A stretch of DNA of 64,000 nucleotides from CAYZQH01 sp050300015 (GCA_050300015.1 JBNKWZ010000021.1:450163-514162), one strand, 5' to 3'; shown: positions 17,513 through 27,670, counted from the stretch's first letter. Numbers and translations are program-made. Notes: a model not told the origin generated them from the letters alone.

Positions 17513-18769
17513 ATGGCCGCCATGAAACAATCCATCCCGTTGTATGTGGGTTTGCGCTACATTCGAGCCAAACGCCGCAATTCGTTTATCTCCTTTGTCA
17601 GTATATTCGCGTTCGCGGGAATGGCCTTGGGTGTCATGGCGCTTATTGTTGTGCTGTCGGTGATGAATGGGTTCGACAACGAGTTGAAGCAGCGCATGTT
17701 ACGGGTTATTCCTCATGGCTTTGTTTACGCCAAAGCGCCCCTAAGCCATTGGCAAACGGTGGCCAATAAACTGTCGGCGTTGCCTGCGGTTAAAGGCAGT
17801 GCGCCTTTTGTCTCTGGGTTTGGCTTGGTGAACTTCCAAGGGCGTGTTAAAGGGGTGCAGTTGGAGGGTATTGAGCCTTCGGTCGAGAAACACGTGTCTG
17901 ATGTCCACCAATTTATGGTGTTGGGCAAACTGGAAGAGGCCTTACAGCCAGGGGACTACCACATTGTGCTTGGTAGCTTGCTGGCTCGTTATTTACGCGT
18001 CACGGTGGGTGACAAAGTCAATATCACCATGCCCATGGTAAGTGTGACTCCCGCGGGTGTTTTCCCTCGTACCAAACGGTTCACCGTCGCCGCAGTGTTT
18101 GAGGTGGGGGCTCAGGTGGATCAAACCCTGGCTCTGATTCATATCCAAGATGCTCAAACCTTGTTCCGCCGTCACGATGGCGTGGATGGGTTGCGGCTGC
18201 GGTTCGAGTCACTGTATGCCGCACCCAATTTGATAGGTCAGGTCCAGGCAATGCTTGGCAAAGCTTATGACACGCAGGACTGGAGTCAGACGCAGGGCAC
18301 TTTATTTCAAGCCATCAAAATGGAAAAAACCATGGTGGGTGTCATGTTAAGCATTGTCATCGCCGTAGCGGCTTTTAACATTGTCACCAGTTTGATCATG
18401 ATGATTGCTGAGAAGCGTGCAGACATTGCTGTCCTAAGAACCATGGGTTTGCCCGCAAGTGGGGTGGTTAAAATTTTTATGGTACAAGGCGCCACGATTG
18501 GCGTGGTGGGGATAGTCACGGGTGCGATCTTAGGTGTGGGTATTGCCCTTAATCTTTCCACCCTTGTGGGTTGGATTGAGTGGTTGATGCGCGCCCAAAT
18601 TTTTGACCCTACGGTGTATTTCGTAAGTATTATGCCAAGCCAATTGCAGTGGACAGATGTACTATGGGTTTGCGTAGGGGCTTTTTCCATCAGCCTTTTG
18701 GCGACCTGTTACCCCGCTTACAAAGCCTCTCAAATCGCCCCTGCAGAGGCGCTAAGGTATAACGTTTAA
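17513..18769 (+). CDS. lolC: Lipoprotein-releasing ABC transporter permease LolC
   Basis: 418 residues with one N-terminal transmembrane helix, a large periplasmic domain (about 45-270) and three C-terminal helices, the LolC/LolE layout. The conserved cytoplasmic segment around Glu-Lys-Arg-Ala-Asp-Ile-Ala-Val-Leu-Arg-Thr-Met-Gly is present. With LolD and LolE it extracts mature lipoproteins from the inner membrane and hands them to LolA. Starts are possible at 17513 and three codons later; an AGGA lies upstream. First gene of lolCDE. Confidence 0.92.
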   Translation: MAAMKQSIPLYVGLRYIRAKRRNSFISFVSIFAFAGMALGVMALIVVLSVMNGFDNELKQRMLRVIPHGFVYAKAPLSHWQTVANKLSALPAVKGSAPFVSGFGLVNFQGRVKGVQLEGIEPSVEKHVSDVHQFMVLGKLEEALQPGDYHIVLGSLLARYLRVTVGDKVNITMPMVSVTPAGVFPRTKRFTVAAVFEVGAQVDQTLALIHIQDAQTLFRRHDGVDGLRLRFESLYAAPNLIGQVQAMLGKAYDTQDWSQTQGTLFQAIKMEKTMVGVMLSIVIAVAAFNIVTSLIMMIAEKRADIAVLRTMGLPASGVVKIFMVQGATIGVVGIVTGAILGVGIALNLSTLVGWIEWLMRAQIFDPTVYFVSIMPSQLQWTDVLWVCVGAFSISLLATCYPAYKASQIAPAEALRYNV

Positions 18770-18784
18770 TGTGCAAGGTAGACT

Positions 18785-19471
18785 ATGTCCGCTGTAATTG
18801 AATGCCAAAACCTGGTTAAGTCGTATCGGCAAGGCCATCAGCACTTAAAGGTATTGGATGGGCTTGCGCTTTCGGTCAGTCAGGGGCAGCGTTTGGCCAT
18901 CGTGGGTGCCTCTGGCTCAGGGAAATCTACATTACTGAATGTGCTGGGAGGGCTGGATATCCCAGATTCTGGCGAGGTCATTATCAATGGCCAACATTTT
19001 TCATCGCTGAGAGATAATCAACGCGGTCTATTACGCAACCGCTACTTAGGTTTCGTATACCAATTTCATCACTTATTAGGTGAATTTACCGCCTTGGAAA
19101 ACGTCGCCATGCCATTGCTGATTGGTAGGCAAAAATCGGCTCGCGCGCAGCAAAAGGCACGTGATCTGTTAACGCGGGTTGGGCTTGGCGATCGCATGGC
19201 ACACAAACCCAGTGAGCTGTCTGGCGGAGAGCGGCAGCGGGTGGCCATTGCACGTGCGCTGGCCAATGATCCTGCCTGCGTACTAATGGATGAACCCACC
19301 GGCAACCTTGATGGCAAAAATGCCGAGGCTATTCAAGATCTCATGCGAGAGCTCAGTCAAAACTTAGAGACCGCCTTTGTGGTGGTGACTCATGACGAAC
19401 ATTTGGCGCAGCAATTGGACGGCATTTATGAGCTGGTAGATGGAACATTGCGATCGCTGGAGCCTGTTTAA
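18785..19471 (+). CDS. lolD: Lipoprotein-releasing ABC transporter ATPase LolD
   Basis: 228 residues with Walker A Gly-Ala-Ser-Gly-Ser-Gly-Lys-Ser-Thr, a Q-loop region, the ABC signature Leu-Ser-Gly-Gly-Glu-Arg-Gln-Arg and Walker B Cys-Val-Leu-Met-Asp-Glu-Pro-Thr-Gly. It powers lipoprotein release by LolCE. Its TAA stop overlaps the ATG of lolE (TAATG), so the two are translationally coupled. Confidence 0.96.
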   Translation: MSAVIECQNLVKSYRQGHQHLKVLDGLALSVSQGQRLAIVGASGSGKSTLLNVLGGLDIPDSGEVIINGQHFSSLRDNQRGLLRNRYLGFVYQFHHLLGEFTALENVAMPLLIGRQKSARAQQKARDLLTRVGLGDRMAHKPSELSGGERQRVAIARALANDPACVLMDEPTGNLDGKNAEAIQDLMRELSQNLETAFVVVTHDEHLAQQLDGIYELVDGTLRSLEPV

Positions 19472-20697
19472 TGGCGGTGTCGCTTTTTATTGGCCTGCGC
19501 TATACAGGTGCCCGCGCGCGCAATCAGTTGGTGGCGTTTTTGGCGCGGGTTTCTATGTTGGGGCTTATCGTGGGTGTAGGACTTCTCATTGCCGTGCTCT
19601 CGATTATGAACGGCTTCGACAAAGAGCTGCGTGAAAAAATCTTAGGGCTTGTGCCACAGGCAGCGGTTTATCATCACGATGGCATTGAAGATTGGCAAGG
19701 CCTACAAACCTTTTTAGAAGGCAGGCCTCATGTGCTAGCAGCAGCGCCTTTTGTTCAGTTAAACGGTTTGGTGGCTAAGCACCAAAAGGCAGAACCGGTG
19801 GTACTGTACGGCATTGACCCGAAGCAAGAAGCGCGTGTCTCCCGCATGCAAGAATTTATTCCACGTTCAATTTTGAGTGCACTGGGGGAAAAGGCGGACG
19901 CGATGGTGCTCGGTAGTGCTGTGGCCGATAAATTGGGCTTAAATGCGGGAGATACGGCATTGGTATTAATTCCTTCCTCGCGCATGGGCGGCACGCCAGA
20001 AGTCCAATATGTGACGATTCTAGCGCGTATTCACTCTAATACCGAGCTAGACAATACCCTGGCGCTTATGAATTTAGAGGCGGCAGCAGAGCTCAGTAGC
20101 CAACCGCATTTGGTGACGGGGCTGCGTTTGCGCTTGGATGATCTATTTCGTGCGAGAGACGTGGTTTGGCAAGCGCTGGTGACTTTAGGTGGGGAATATT
20201 ATGGTTCCAGTTGGGAAAATACCCACGGCAACCTATACCACGCAATTCACTTGTCGAAAAAACTTATTGCCCTGTTGATGTTTATGATCGTAGCCATTGC
20301 CGCTTTTAATGTGGTGTCTACCTTGGTCATGGTGGTGGTAGAAAAAGAAGCGGATATCGCTATATTGCGAACTATGGGGGCTTCTTCCGGCACGATTATG
20401 ACAATTTTTATGGTGTTGGGTACCGCAATTGGTGTAGTGGGAACCGCGCTTGGTGTGGGTGCTGGTGTTGGGCTTTCTGCGGTGATGGAGTCAATGGTTC
20501 GAAGTGTAGAAGGCCTGTTAGGGGTGCAATTTTTGAGTTCAGAGGTCTACCCGTTAACCTATTTGCCCGCCCAAGTATTAATGACCGATATCTCTCGTGT
20601 TGCCATGGCCGCACTCGGTATGAGTTTTTTGGCCACACTATACCCCGCCTGGCGTGCCAGTCGCGTATTACCTGCTCAAGCCCTCCGATATGAGTGA
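19471..20697 (+). CDS. lolE: Lipoprotein-releasing ABC transporter permease LolE
   Basis: 408 residues, paralogue of the lolC product with the same topology and the motif Glu-Lys-Glu-Ala-Asp-Ile-Ala-Ile-Leu-Arg-Thr-Met-Gly before the C-terminal helices. Its position third in the operon gives the LolE assignment; sequence alone separates LolC and LolE only weakly here. The several predicted lipoproteins in this window would be its cargo. Confidence 0.9.
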   Translation: MAVSLFIGLRYTGARARNQLVAFLARVSMLGLIVGVGLLIAVLSIMNGFDKELREKILGLVPQAAVYHHDGIEDWQGLQTFLEGRPHVLAAAPFVQLNGLVAKHQKAEPVVLYGIDPKQEARVSRMQEFIPRSILSALGEKADAMVLGSAVADKLGLNAGDTALVLIPSSRMGGTPEVQYVTILARIHSNTELDNTLALMNLEAAAELSSQPHLVTGLRLRLDDLFRARDVVWQALVTLGGEYYGSSWENTHGNLYHAIHLSKKLIALLMFMIVAIAAFNVVSTLVMVVVEKEADIAILRTMGASSGTIMTIFMVLGTAIGVVGTALGVGAGVGLSAVMESMVRSVEGLLGVQFLSSEVYPLTYLPAQVLMTDISRVAMAALGMSFLATLYPAWRASRVLPAQALRYE

Positions 20698-20858
20698 ATG
20701 CTTTTCATTTATTCACTTTAACTCCGTGATCCTTTTTTTATATTTAAAGGTTAGATAGACAAACACCTTTACAATGCATTGTATTTATATAACGCAACTA
20801 TACTCAGCAAGGGTCAGGTAAGCATTGTTGATATCGTTGTGGAATATAGGTGTCATTC

Positions 20859-22436
20859 ATGAGGTTTTTTGCGCGTCTTTCAGTAGTGACAAAAATTTCA
20901 ATTGTCCCCGCGATCGCCATTGTGAGCTTTGTTATCTTTTTGTCGGTGATTGCCTCCATGGGCGTGGATAACAATAAGCTGCTGGATCACGCCCAAGCGG
21001 CCAGTGTTCCTGCGTTGCGCGCCTCTGACCGGCTATTTTGGGTTTAGAGAAACTCAGCGGAAAATACAAAAGTGCTGTAACTACGGGCGAGCGAGGACCC
21101 TTTAATCAAGCATAGACGGTTTATAAATCGCTGTTGCAGGATTTAGAACTGATTAGTCGGCTATTAGTGTCGCAGCGCAGCTTCATCCAAACCATTGTCA
21201 CCGATTTAGAGGATTGCCATCAGCGCGCCGACAAAATGGTGGAGTCTATGTTAAATGGCACTGCGGATTTTTCGAAGTTGGCGTAAGAGTCGTTGGAAAT
21301 GAATGCGTTATATGATGATATTCCCGCCTCACTGAAAACCTTTCAAACCGAACAGACTGCAGATTTTAAAGTACAGTTCCAGAAACTTGAACATTCCTAG
21401 AATGACATGGTCAAGCTCGGCATGATGTTGGCGGTGGCTTTACCTGTGGTGATGGGGTTGTGTAAAAATCTATTGGATGTGGTGGCTTCGTTAAAAGACA
21501 TTGCCGAAGGCGATGGCGATCTTACCATCAGAATCAAAAACCATTCACGAGATGAAATTGGGGGCTTGGTGTTTTGGTTCAATTCCTTTGTTGAGAAGCT
21601 TCAACAAGTGGTGGATACCTTCTCTCCTTTGACACAAATTGCGGTTGAGCTTACAGATGTGGCTTTCCATGCAAATATTTCTATTGAAAATCAACGGACG
21701 AGTACGGTGCGCGCGAAGCATGCCATGGATGAAATGAGCGCCTCAGTCACAGCTATTGCCGACAGTGCTAGCCTGGCGGCAGAGGCTGCGGAGGGTGCCG
21801 CCAAAGCTGCACAGGAAGGGCAGAATACTGTGTCGCTGACAGTCAATAATATTCGCAAGCTGACCGACAATGTGTTGGAGATTAAATCGGTGATCCATCA
21901 ACTGGATGACGATAGTAGTCGTGTAGGCTCCGTAGTGGATGTGATTAAAGGTATCGCCGAGCAAACTAATTTGCTTGCACTGATACTGCCATTGAAGCTG
22001 CACGTGCGGGAGAGGAGGGCCGTGGCTTTGAGGCGGTGGCCGATGAAGTCCGTACACTGGCGTTAAGAACACAAGAGTCCACCGACGAGATTCGCTCCAC
22101 CATCGAGAAACTTCAAAGTGCCGCAAAATCCGCCGTTTCGGTAATGGAAGACAGTGTGGGTCAGGCTGATGTGCGTGTAGAAAAAGCCAATAATGCCGGC
22201 GAGAGTCTAGATGGTTTCATCTGGCGATTACCAATATTGACGATATGAATAATAAAATTGCCGAGTCCACCAACGAGCAGTCGCGCGTGGCCAGAGATAT
22301 ATTGGGCATCATTAACGATATTCATCAATCTGTAGAGAGTACTTCAGAGCGCGCACAAAAATTGGTGGATGTGAATAAGGATTTAGAGCATTTGGCTCGA
22401 GCAATGAGCGATATTAATCGACAATTTCAAATATAA
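20859..22436 (+). pseudogene. Broken methyl-accepting chemotaxis protein gene
   Basis: The reading frame of a complete chemoreceptor can be followed across three frames. It includes an N-terminal membrane helix, a helical sensor region, a second helix and HAMP segment (Asp-Ile-Ala-Glu-Gly-Asp-Gly-Asp-Leu-Thr near 21500) and the signalling tip (Ile-Ala-Glu-Gln-Thr-Asn-Leu-Leu-Ala-Leu, then Glu-Ala-Ala-Arg-Ala-Gly-Glu). Lesions: a frame change near 21040, in-frame stops at 21113-21115, 21284-21286 and 21398-21400, a one-base deletion near 21982 inside the tip, and another frame change near 22215. Six independent lesions mean this is a true pseudogene rather than a sequencing slip. It sits between intact lolE and the DUF2062 gene. 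Confidence 0.9.
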
Positions 22437-22473
22437 AGAACTGCATCGCAGGCGTGTACTGCCACTGATGCGA

Positions 22474-23046
22474 TTATAGTGGGGGCTCGTTTTCCTTAAG
22501 CGATTTTTTTGACAGCTTTTGGGCTTTTAGATGGGCGACACGTAACTTACGCTGTCTCCAGCGCTCCCGAACATGCCAACGCCAAGTCCAGTTGGTCAGC
22601 AGATACCCACATGTCCCCAAAAATAGTCCCGTAGTGACGCCGCCCAAAACCAAGGGCTCCCACACATGTAAAAAGCCTGTGGTAAACCATTCCAACGTGG
22701 GTTCAAACGCAAATTTTGTGTGGGGCATTTGCAACATCCAGGCGCCCAACTTATAAGTTGCGAAAAAAATTACAGGGAAAGTGAGCGGGTTACTAATCCA
22801 TACCAGGGCAAAGGTAATGGGCAGGTTGCAGCGTAAAAAAAAGGCGGCCAGTGCGGCCAACGGAATTTGCCCCGGAATGGGCAAAAAGCAAACAAATAAC
22901 CCCACAAACATAGCCGTAGAAACAGAATGCCGGTTCAAGTGAAAGAGGTTGGGCTCTTGAAGTAGCCAGCCCAGTACGCGCAGCGAGGGCCTTTGGCGAA
23001 TGGCGTTGGGGTCGGGGGACCAACGTTTAAGAAACTTCCTTGGCAT
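22474..23046 (-). CDS. DUF2062 membrane protein
   Basis: 190 residues from the ATG at 23046; the frame also opens at a TTG at 23064, but the family usually begins Met-Pro-Arg-(Lys/Arg)-Phe as here. It contains the DUF2062 core Phe-Leu-Pro-Ile-Pro-Gly-Gln-Ile-Pro-Leu-Ala-Ala and Trp-Ile-Ser-Asn-Pro-Leu-Thr, with three to four hydrophobic helices and a basic C-terminal tail. Function is unknown. It neighbours comEC and lolCDE in Pseudomonas too, and is divergent from comEC here. Confidence 0.85.
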   Translation of the reverse strand: MPRKFLKRWSPDPNAIRQRPSLRVLGWLLQEPNLFHLNRHSVSTAMFVGLFVCFLPIPGQIPLAALAAFFLRCNLPITFALVWISNPLTFPVIFFATYKLGAWMLQMPHTKFAFEPTLEWFTTGFLHVWEPLVLGGVTTGLFLGTCGYLLTNWTWRWHVRERWRQRKLRVAHLKAQKLSKKSLKENEPPL

Positions 23047-23192
23047 GGGGAAACGGCGGCTCAAATGAAGGCGCTATTATGCCCATGTGTTAAGCAATTT
23101 GCACCCACGGGCCTATATCGTCTAAACGTTTGGCGCTTGAGGCGCGTTGAGATACACTTGGGGCATAGCTTGAGCAAAGGAGTGCTCGGACG

Positions 23193-25514
23193 ATGTTGCC
23201 CCTGATGTGTTTGGCGGTTGGGATACTGTTAGCCCCGCTTCTTGCTGGGTCACAGCCTGTTTTTCTACCGGGTATGCCGTTGATTCTGGGCAGTCTATTG
23301 GCCGCCAGGGTTTTGTCGTGCAAAGCGTTATGGTCACGGCGCGCGCGTGCTATGTTTGGACTTGTCAGTTGTTTACTTTTGGGTTTAATGCTCGGGCGGG
23401 CCCATCTGCATTGGGTTGTTGCCAAGCAACTGCCCGCCGATTGGGATCGCCAAGACGTCCATCTCACCTTTATGGTTGCTAGCCTGCCTAAAACCGGCAA
23501 CCATTCCATTCGATTCGCCGCGCGTATTCAAGATGAGTCCTGCCGAAGCCCTGCTTGCCAGTGGCTGGTGGGTAAAAAACTTTGGGTCAGTTGGTATTAC
23601 GCTACACGCACGCCGAAGCCCGGTGAGGTTTGGCAAGCCCAATTACGAATCAAACGCCCCAGAGGGCTGGTAAATCCCGCCGGTTTTGATTACCACGCCT
23701 GGTTGTTGTCGGAGGGCTACTCTGCCACCGCTTATGTGCGTGATGGCGCCACACGCCTTGGGCAACGGCGTAATTTGGCTTATTGGCGATACCGTTTAGG
23801 CGAGTGGGTATTTGCCGGGCAAACGCTGCAGTTCGAGCGATTTTATCGAGCTCTACTACTGGGTGATAAGCGTGCTATTGATGCGCAGGATTGGCAGGTG
23901 CTTACTGCCAGCGGCACCATTCATCTTCTGGCCATATCCGGTTTGCATGTGGGGCTTTTGGCTGCTTGCGGGTTTGGTGTGGGACGAATTTTGGCACGTA
24001 CCTTAGCCGTGTTTCGCGCAGGCAGCAATGTGGGCGTGTATCGCTGTGTACCTCTGTTGCTGTCATTGGTCTTGGCGTTGGTGTATGCCACCATTGCAGG
24101 GCTCAGTCTGCCCACGCTACGTGCCATGGTGGGGTGTTTGTGCGTTGGGCTCAGTGGGTTGCAGGCTAGGAGGCTCTCTTTAGGGGTGGCCTTTGCGCTG
24201 GCGTGTTGTGCCGTGTGTTTACTACAACCGTTCGCGCTCTTTTCTCCAGGTTTTTGGCTGTCGTTTTTAGCGGTGTTCGTTTTGCTGTGGGCCTTTTCTG
24301 GGCGTCGAGTGTCGCGGGTCAAGGGGGCGGTGGTCGCGCAATGGGTATTGTTTGTGGGGCTTTCTGCGCCGCTGCTCGCGGCGGGTATTGGGGTGAGTGT
24401 AACGGCGCCGATGGCCAATTTGGTTGCAGTACCCGTGGTGGCTGTGTTGGTGGTACCAACGTTATTTATCGCGGTGTTGCTGGGTGGCCTGCCGGGCGTT
24501 AAAACCCTTGTGCTCAACGCGGTGGACGGCCTTTTTGGTTGGCTGTGGCAATGGTTGGAGCTGTGCGCAGCTTTTGAGCCCTGGCACGCCCCCAACCCCT
24601 TAGGGTGGGCAAGTGCCTTGCTATTGTTTTTTGCGGGCTTGATGATTTTGGCGCCTGCGGGGTTAAAGCTCTGGCGGGTGGGTGGAGTGCTGGCCATTGC
24701 AATTGTATTTGCCCCACTAAAGCACATAAGTGAACCGCAGCTTACGGTGTTGGATGTGGGGCAGGGGCTGGCGGCTGTAGTGACCACCCGGCAGTCGCAT
24801 TGGGTATTTGATACGGGTGCGCAATTTAGCGAAACCTTTGATATTGGCAGTAGCGTACTGGCGCCATTTATCAAAGCTCAGCGCGCAAGAGCCGTGAATG
24901 TGGTGGTCAGTCATGGCGACCACGACCATGCCGGTGGGCTCGCTGGCCTTGCAAAAGCCTTAACTATTCAAACCTTGTGGGTCGGGGAAACGGTCGATGA
25001 AGTTGAGGATAAAAAGGGTATTCCCGTCCCGCAGCAGCGATGTTTTCAAGGTCAGCAATGGTCTGACGCTCAGGTTGAGCTCGAGGTGCTATGGCCACCA
25101 AAAGGGCATCACGCCACCGGCAATGACGGGTCGTGTGTGGTACTGGTGACAATGCAAGTACCTGGGGGGGTGGTTACCATACTGCTGCCGGGGGATATCA
25201 CCCAAAAAGTGGAGCGGCAGCTCTTGCCTATACTGCCCCAAGGCGTGGATGTTTTGGTGGCCTCTCATCACGGCAGTCAAACCTCTAGCAGTGCAGCTTT
25301 CTTGGCAAAATTGCGCCCAAAGCTTGTGGTGTTTTCGGCAGGTTTCAAAAATCGTTATCGTCACCCTGCCAGTAAAGTGGTGGCTCGAGTGGAGCGTTTT
25401 GGTGCGAAAACGCTGAATACGGCGGAGTCAGGGGCGATTCAACTTCATTGGGAAGGGGGTAATCGTCTAAAAGTTGATCGGCTTCGCAATGAATATGATC
25501 GACTTTGGTACTAA
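23193..25514 (+). CDS. comEC: ComEC/Rec2 DNA-uptake channel protein
   Basis: 773 residues, full length. An N-terminal DUF4131/OB-like domain is followed by the polytopic competence domain (Leu-Ala-Ile-Ser-Gly-Leu-His-Val-Gly motif near 245) and a C-terminal metallo-beta-lactamase-like domain with Ser-His-Gly-Asp-His-Asp-His-Ala-Gly-Gly (near 573) and a later Ser-His-His-Gly-Ser. ComEC moves single-stranded DNA across the inner membrane in natural transformation. An AAAGGAG ribosome site supports the ATG at 23193. Presence of the gene suggests, but does not prove, competence. Confidence 0.95.
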   Translation: MLPLMCLAVGILLAPLLAGSQPVFLPGMPLILGSLLAARVLSCKALWSRRARAMFGLVSCLLLGLMLGRAHLHWVVAKQLPADWDRQDVHLTFMVASLPKTGNHSIRFAARIQDESCRSPACQWLVGKKLWVSWYYATRTPKPGEVWQAQLRIKRPRGLVNPAGFDYHAWLLSEGYSATAYVRDGATRLGQRRNLAYWRYRLGEWVFAGQTLQFERFYRALLLGDKRAIDAQDWQVLTASGTIHLLAISGLHVGLLAACGFGVGRILARTLAVFRAGSNVGVYRCVPLLLSLVLALVYATIAGLSLPTLRAMVGCLCVGLSGLQARRLSLGVAFALACCAVCLLQPFALFSPGFWLSFLAVFVLLWAFSGRRVSRVKGAVVAQWVLFVGLSAPLLAAGIGVSVTAPMANLVAVPVVAVLVVPTLFIAVLLGGLPGVKTLVLNAVDGLFGWLWQWLELCAAFEPWHAPNPLGWASALLLFFAGLMILAPAGLKLWRVGGVLAIAIVFAPLKHISEPQLTVLDVGQGLAAVVTTRQSHWVFDTGAQFSETFDIGSSVLAPFIKAQRARAVNVVVSHGDHDHAGGLAGLAKALTIQTLWVGETVDEVEDKKGIPVPQQRCFQGQQWSDAQVELEVLWPPKGHHATGNDGSCVVLVTMQVPGGVVTILLPGDITQKVERQLLPILPQGVDVLVASHHGSQTSSSAAFLAKLRPKLVVFSAGFKNRYRHPASKVVARVERFGAKTLNTAESGAIQLHWEGGNRLKVDRLRNEYDRLWY

Positions 25515-25583
25515 GGCACTGCTTGTTCAGAATTAAAATCATGTATTATACCCCCCGCAAAATCATAATAACGGGAGTTAGCA

Positions 25584-26210
25584 GTGCTTGATATCCTTGT
25601 AGCCGGCGGTTGGTTGATGATTCCGATCATCCTCAGTTCTATTGCGGTGATTGCCATCACCATCGAGCGTTTTTGGACCTTATCCCCAGAGAAAATTGCC
25701 CCTCGCAATCAGTTGGGCCAAGTCTGGAGCCAAATTCAAAACAACCAAATGGACGGCGAGCGCTTGAAGGAGTTACGTCGCTCATCTCCCCTCGGGCGCG
25801 TATTGGCAGCGGGCTTGAGTAACTCTCGACACGGCCGAGATGTGATGAAAGACAGCATTGAAGAAGCGGCCAATCAAGTGATCCACGATATGGAGCGTTT
25901 TCTGAATGTGCTGGGCACTATCGCAGCCATCGCCCCTTTGCTGGGGTTATTGGGTACAGTATTTGGCATGATTACCGTGTTTAACGAGATTATGCTGCAG
26001 GGTACGGGCAATGCTGGTGTGTTGGCGGGCGGTATCTCTCAGGCTTTGATTACCACCGCGGCTGGTCTGTGTGTGGCGATCCCCTCCATGATCAGTCATC
26101 GCTTCTTTCAGCGCCGTGTGGATGGCCTGGTGGTGGCTATGGAGCAGGAGGCCGTTAAGCTGGTCGATGCACTGCACGGCGAGCGCCGCGTAGACCTGAA
26201 AGTAGCTTAG
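25584..26210 (+). CDS. exbB: ExbB/TolQ-type proton channel subunit
   Basis: 208 residues with three transmembrane segments; the MotA/TolQ/ExbB core around Thr-Ile-Ala-Ala-Ile-Ala-Pro-Leu-Leu-Gly-Leu-Leu-Gly-Thr-Val is intact, as is the third helix with Ile-Ser-Gln-Ala-Leu-Ile-Thr-Thr-Ala-Ala-Gly. The start is GTG at 25584 with GGGAG upstream. Together with ExbD (next gene, 12 bases later) it harvests proton motive force for a TonB-type or related system. A TTGTTC and TATTAT pair at 25523-25549 (15-bp spacer) could be the promoter. Confidence 0.92.
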   Translation: MLDILVAGGWLMIPIILSSIAVIAITIERFWTLSPEKIAPRNQLGQVWSQIQNNQMDGERLKELRRSSPLGRVLAAGLSNSRHGRDVMKDSIEEAANQVIHDMERFLNVLGTIAAIAPLLGLLGTVFGMITVFNEIMLQGTGNAGVLAGGISQALITTAAGLCVAIPSMISHRFFQRRVDGLVVAMEQEAVKLVDALHGERRVDLKVA

Positions 26211-26222
26211 GGGAAGCGCAGC

Positions 26223-26645
26223 GTGCAGTTTAAGCGACAAGTCAAAAGTGAAGAAGGCATCAACTTAACACCGCTGATCGATGTGGTGTTTTTGTTGTTG
26301 ATCTTTTTTATGGTCTCGACCACCTTTACCAAAGAAACCCACCTAAAATTGTCGTTGCCTGAGGCGCAGGGTGACCCGGCACCGGACGTGCCGGAAAAAA
26401 TCGAGGTGATTATTGGTGCTCAGGGCGAGTTTGCCATCAATGGTGAAACCTTGGTGAACACCCAGCTGGATACGCTGATGGCGGCCATTGAAGCTACCGG
26501 CAAAGGCGACACTTCACTGCCCTTTGTGATTACCGCCGATGCGAAAGTCCCATACGAATCAGTCGTGACAGCGATGGATGCGGCTGGGCGAATGGGTTAT
26601 GTCAATTTAAGTATGACCACCAAAAAGCCAGAAGGTGAACCATAG
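26223..26645 (+). CDS. exbD: ExbD/TolR-type subunit
   Basis: 140 residues, one transmembrane helix near the N-terminus containing the conserved membrane aspartate (Leu-Ile-Asp-Val-Val-Phe-Leu-Leu-Leu-Ile-Phe-Phe), then a periplasmic domain. GTG start at 26223. Partner of the ExbB-like protein upstream. In this block (also in Pseudomonas) exbBD is followed by lpxK and kdsB, which suggests an operon serving envelope biogenesis. Confidence 0.92.
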   Translation: MQFKRQVKSEEGINLTPLIDVVFLLLIFFMVSTTFTKETHLKLSLPEAQGDPAPDVPEKIEVIIGAQGEFAINGETLVNTQLDTLMAAIEATGKGDTSLPFVITADAKVPYESVVTAMDAAGRMGYVNLSMTTKKPEGEP

Positions 26646-26653
26646 GCGAACGC

Positions 26654-27670
26654 GTGATTGATCGTATAAAAGCCAGTGTTGAGCACCAATGGTATGGTCG
26701 CCCGCACTGGCTTTTTTTATTGTGGCCGGTCTTAGGCCTTTACCTCTTAGGTGCCTGGTGGAGGAAGCGCCGGGCTCTTTCGTGTCAAACGGCATACGAG
26801 GTGCCTGTGGTGGTGGTGGGCAATATCACCGTGGGCGGCACGGGTAAAACCCCGGTGATCCTTGCATTGGTGACGTTCTTTAAGCAACAGGGTTTACGTG
26901 TGGGGGTTGTCTCTCGTGGTTATGGGGGCAAAGCTCGAACGCTGACTTTGGTGCAAGCCGATACATCTGTATCTTTGGTAGGGGACGAGCCCAAGCTTAT
27001 CCATCAAACCACCGGCGTGCCGGTGGTAGTGGGTCGAGCCCGCGCCGAGTGTGTGGCTTATTTGGCAACTCACTTAGGCTGTGAGGTAGTCTTGTCGGAC
27101 GATGGGCTGCAACACTACGCCATGGCCAGGGCTGTGGAGTGGGTCGTCGTAGATGGTGCGCGGCCATTTGGTAATGGTTGGCGTTTGCCCATTGGGCCCC
27201 TGCGTGAGCCGGTGAGCCGTTTGCAAACGGTGGATCAAGTACTGGTCAATGGTGTCACAACCCCGAATCTTGAATCCCCACTATTGAAAGACGCCATCAG
27301 GTTTGAGGTGGTACCCTGTGGTTGGCGCAATGTAATGAGCGGAGTGCTTTACCCGTTGGATCATGTGAGTTTGACGCAATCGGTTGCGGTGGCAGGGATA
27401 GGGCGGCCGGATAAATTTTTCAATACCTTAAAAGCACTGGGTTTTAGGGGCCCGAGCCAAGCCTTTGCCGACCACCATGCCTTTACCGAAGCGGATTTTA
27501 AACCTTTTCACGCAGCCAAAAACCTACTCATGACCCGCAAAGATGCCGTGAAGTGCGAAGCGTTCGCTCAGCCACACTGGTGGGCCCTTGAGGTTGAAGC
27601 GAAACTTCCCCAAGCTTTGCTAAGTTCATTAATCAAACAGTTAAAATACGGGAAAGATTCAAAACAATGA
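26654..27670 (+). CDS. lpxK: Tetraacyldisaccharide 4'-kinase LpxK
   Basis: 338 residues. An N-terminal membrane-associated helix is followed by the P-loop Gly-Asn-Ile-Thr-Val-Gly-Gly-Thr-Gly-Lys-Thr-Pro-Val typical of LpxK and by Ser-Asp-Asp-Gly-Leu-Gln-His. It phosphorylates the lipid A precursor at the inner membrane. The start is GTG at 26654, 8 bases after exbD; the end overlaps kdsB by 4 bases (ATGA). Confidence 0.95.
   Translation: MIDRIKASVEHQWYGRPHWLFLLWPVLGLYLLGAWWRKRRALSCQTAYEVPVVVVGNITVGGTGKTPVILALVTFFKQQGLRVGVVSRGYGGKARTLTLVQADTSVSLVGDEPKLIHQTTGVPVVVGRARAECVAYLATHLGCEVVLSDDGLQHYAMARAVEWVVVDGARPFGNGWRLPIGPLREPVSRLQTVDQVLVNGVTTPNLESPLLKDAIRFEVVPCGWRNVMSGVLYPLDHVSLTQSVAVAGIGRPDKFFNTLKALGFRGPSQAFADHHAFTEADFKPFHAAKNLLMTRKDAVKCEAFAQPHWWALEVEAKLPQALLSSLIKQLKYGKDSKQ

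Noticed and set aside
23921..24874. Long minus-strand open frame of 317 codons opposite comEC
   Set aside because: Composition rich in Thr, Pro, Asn and Ala as expected from the antisense of a GC-skewed membrane gene; no ribosome site or domain, while comEC is certain.
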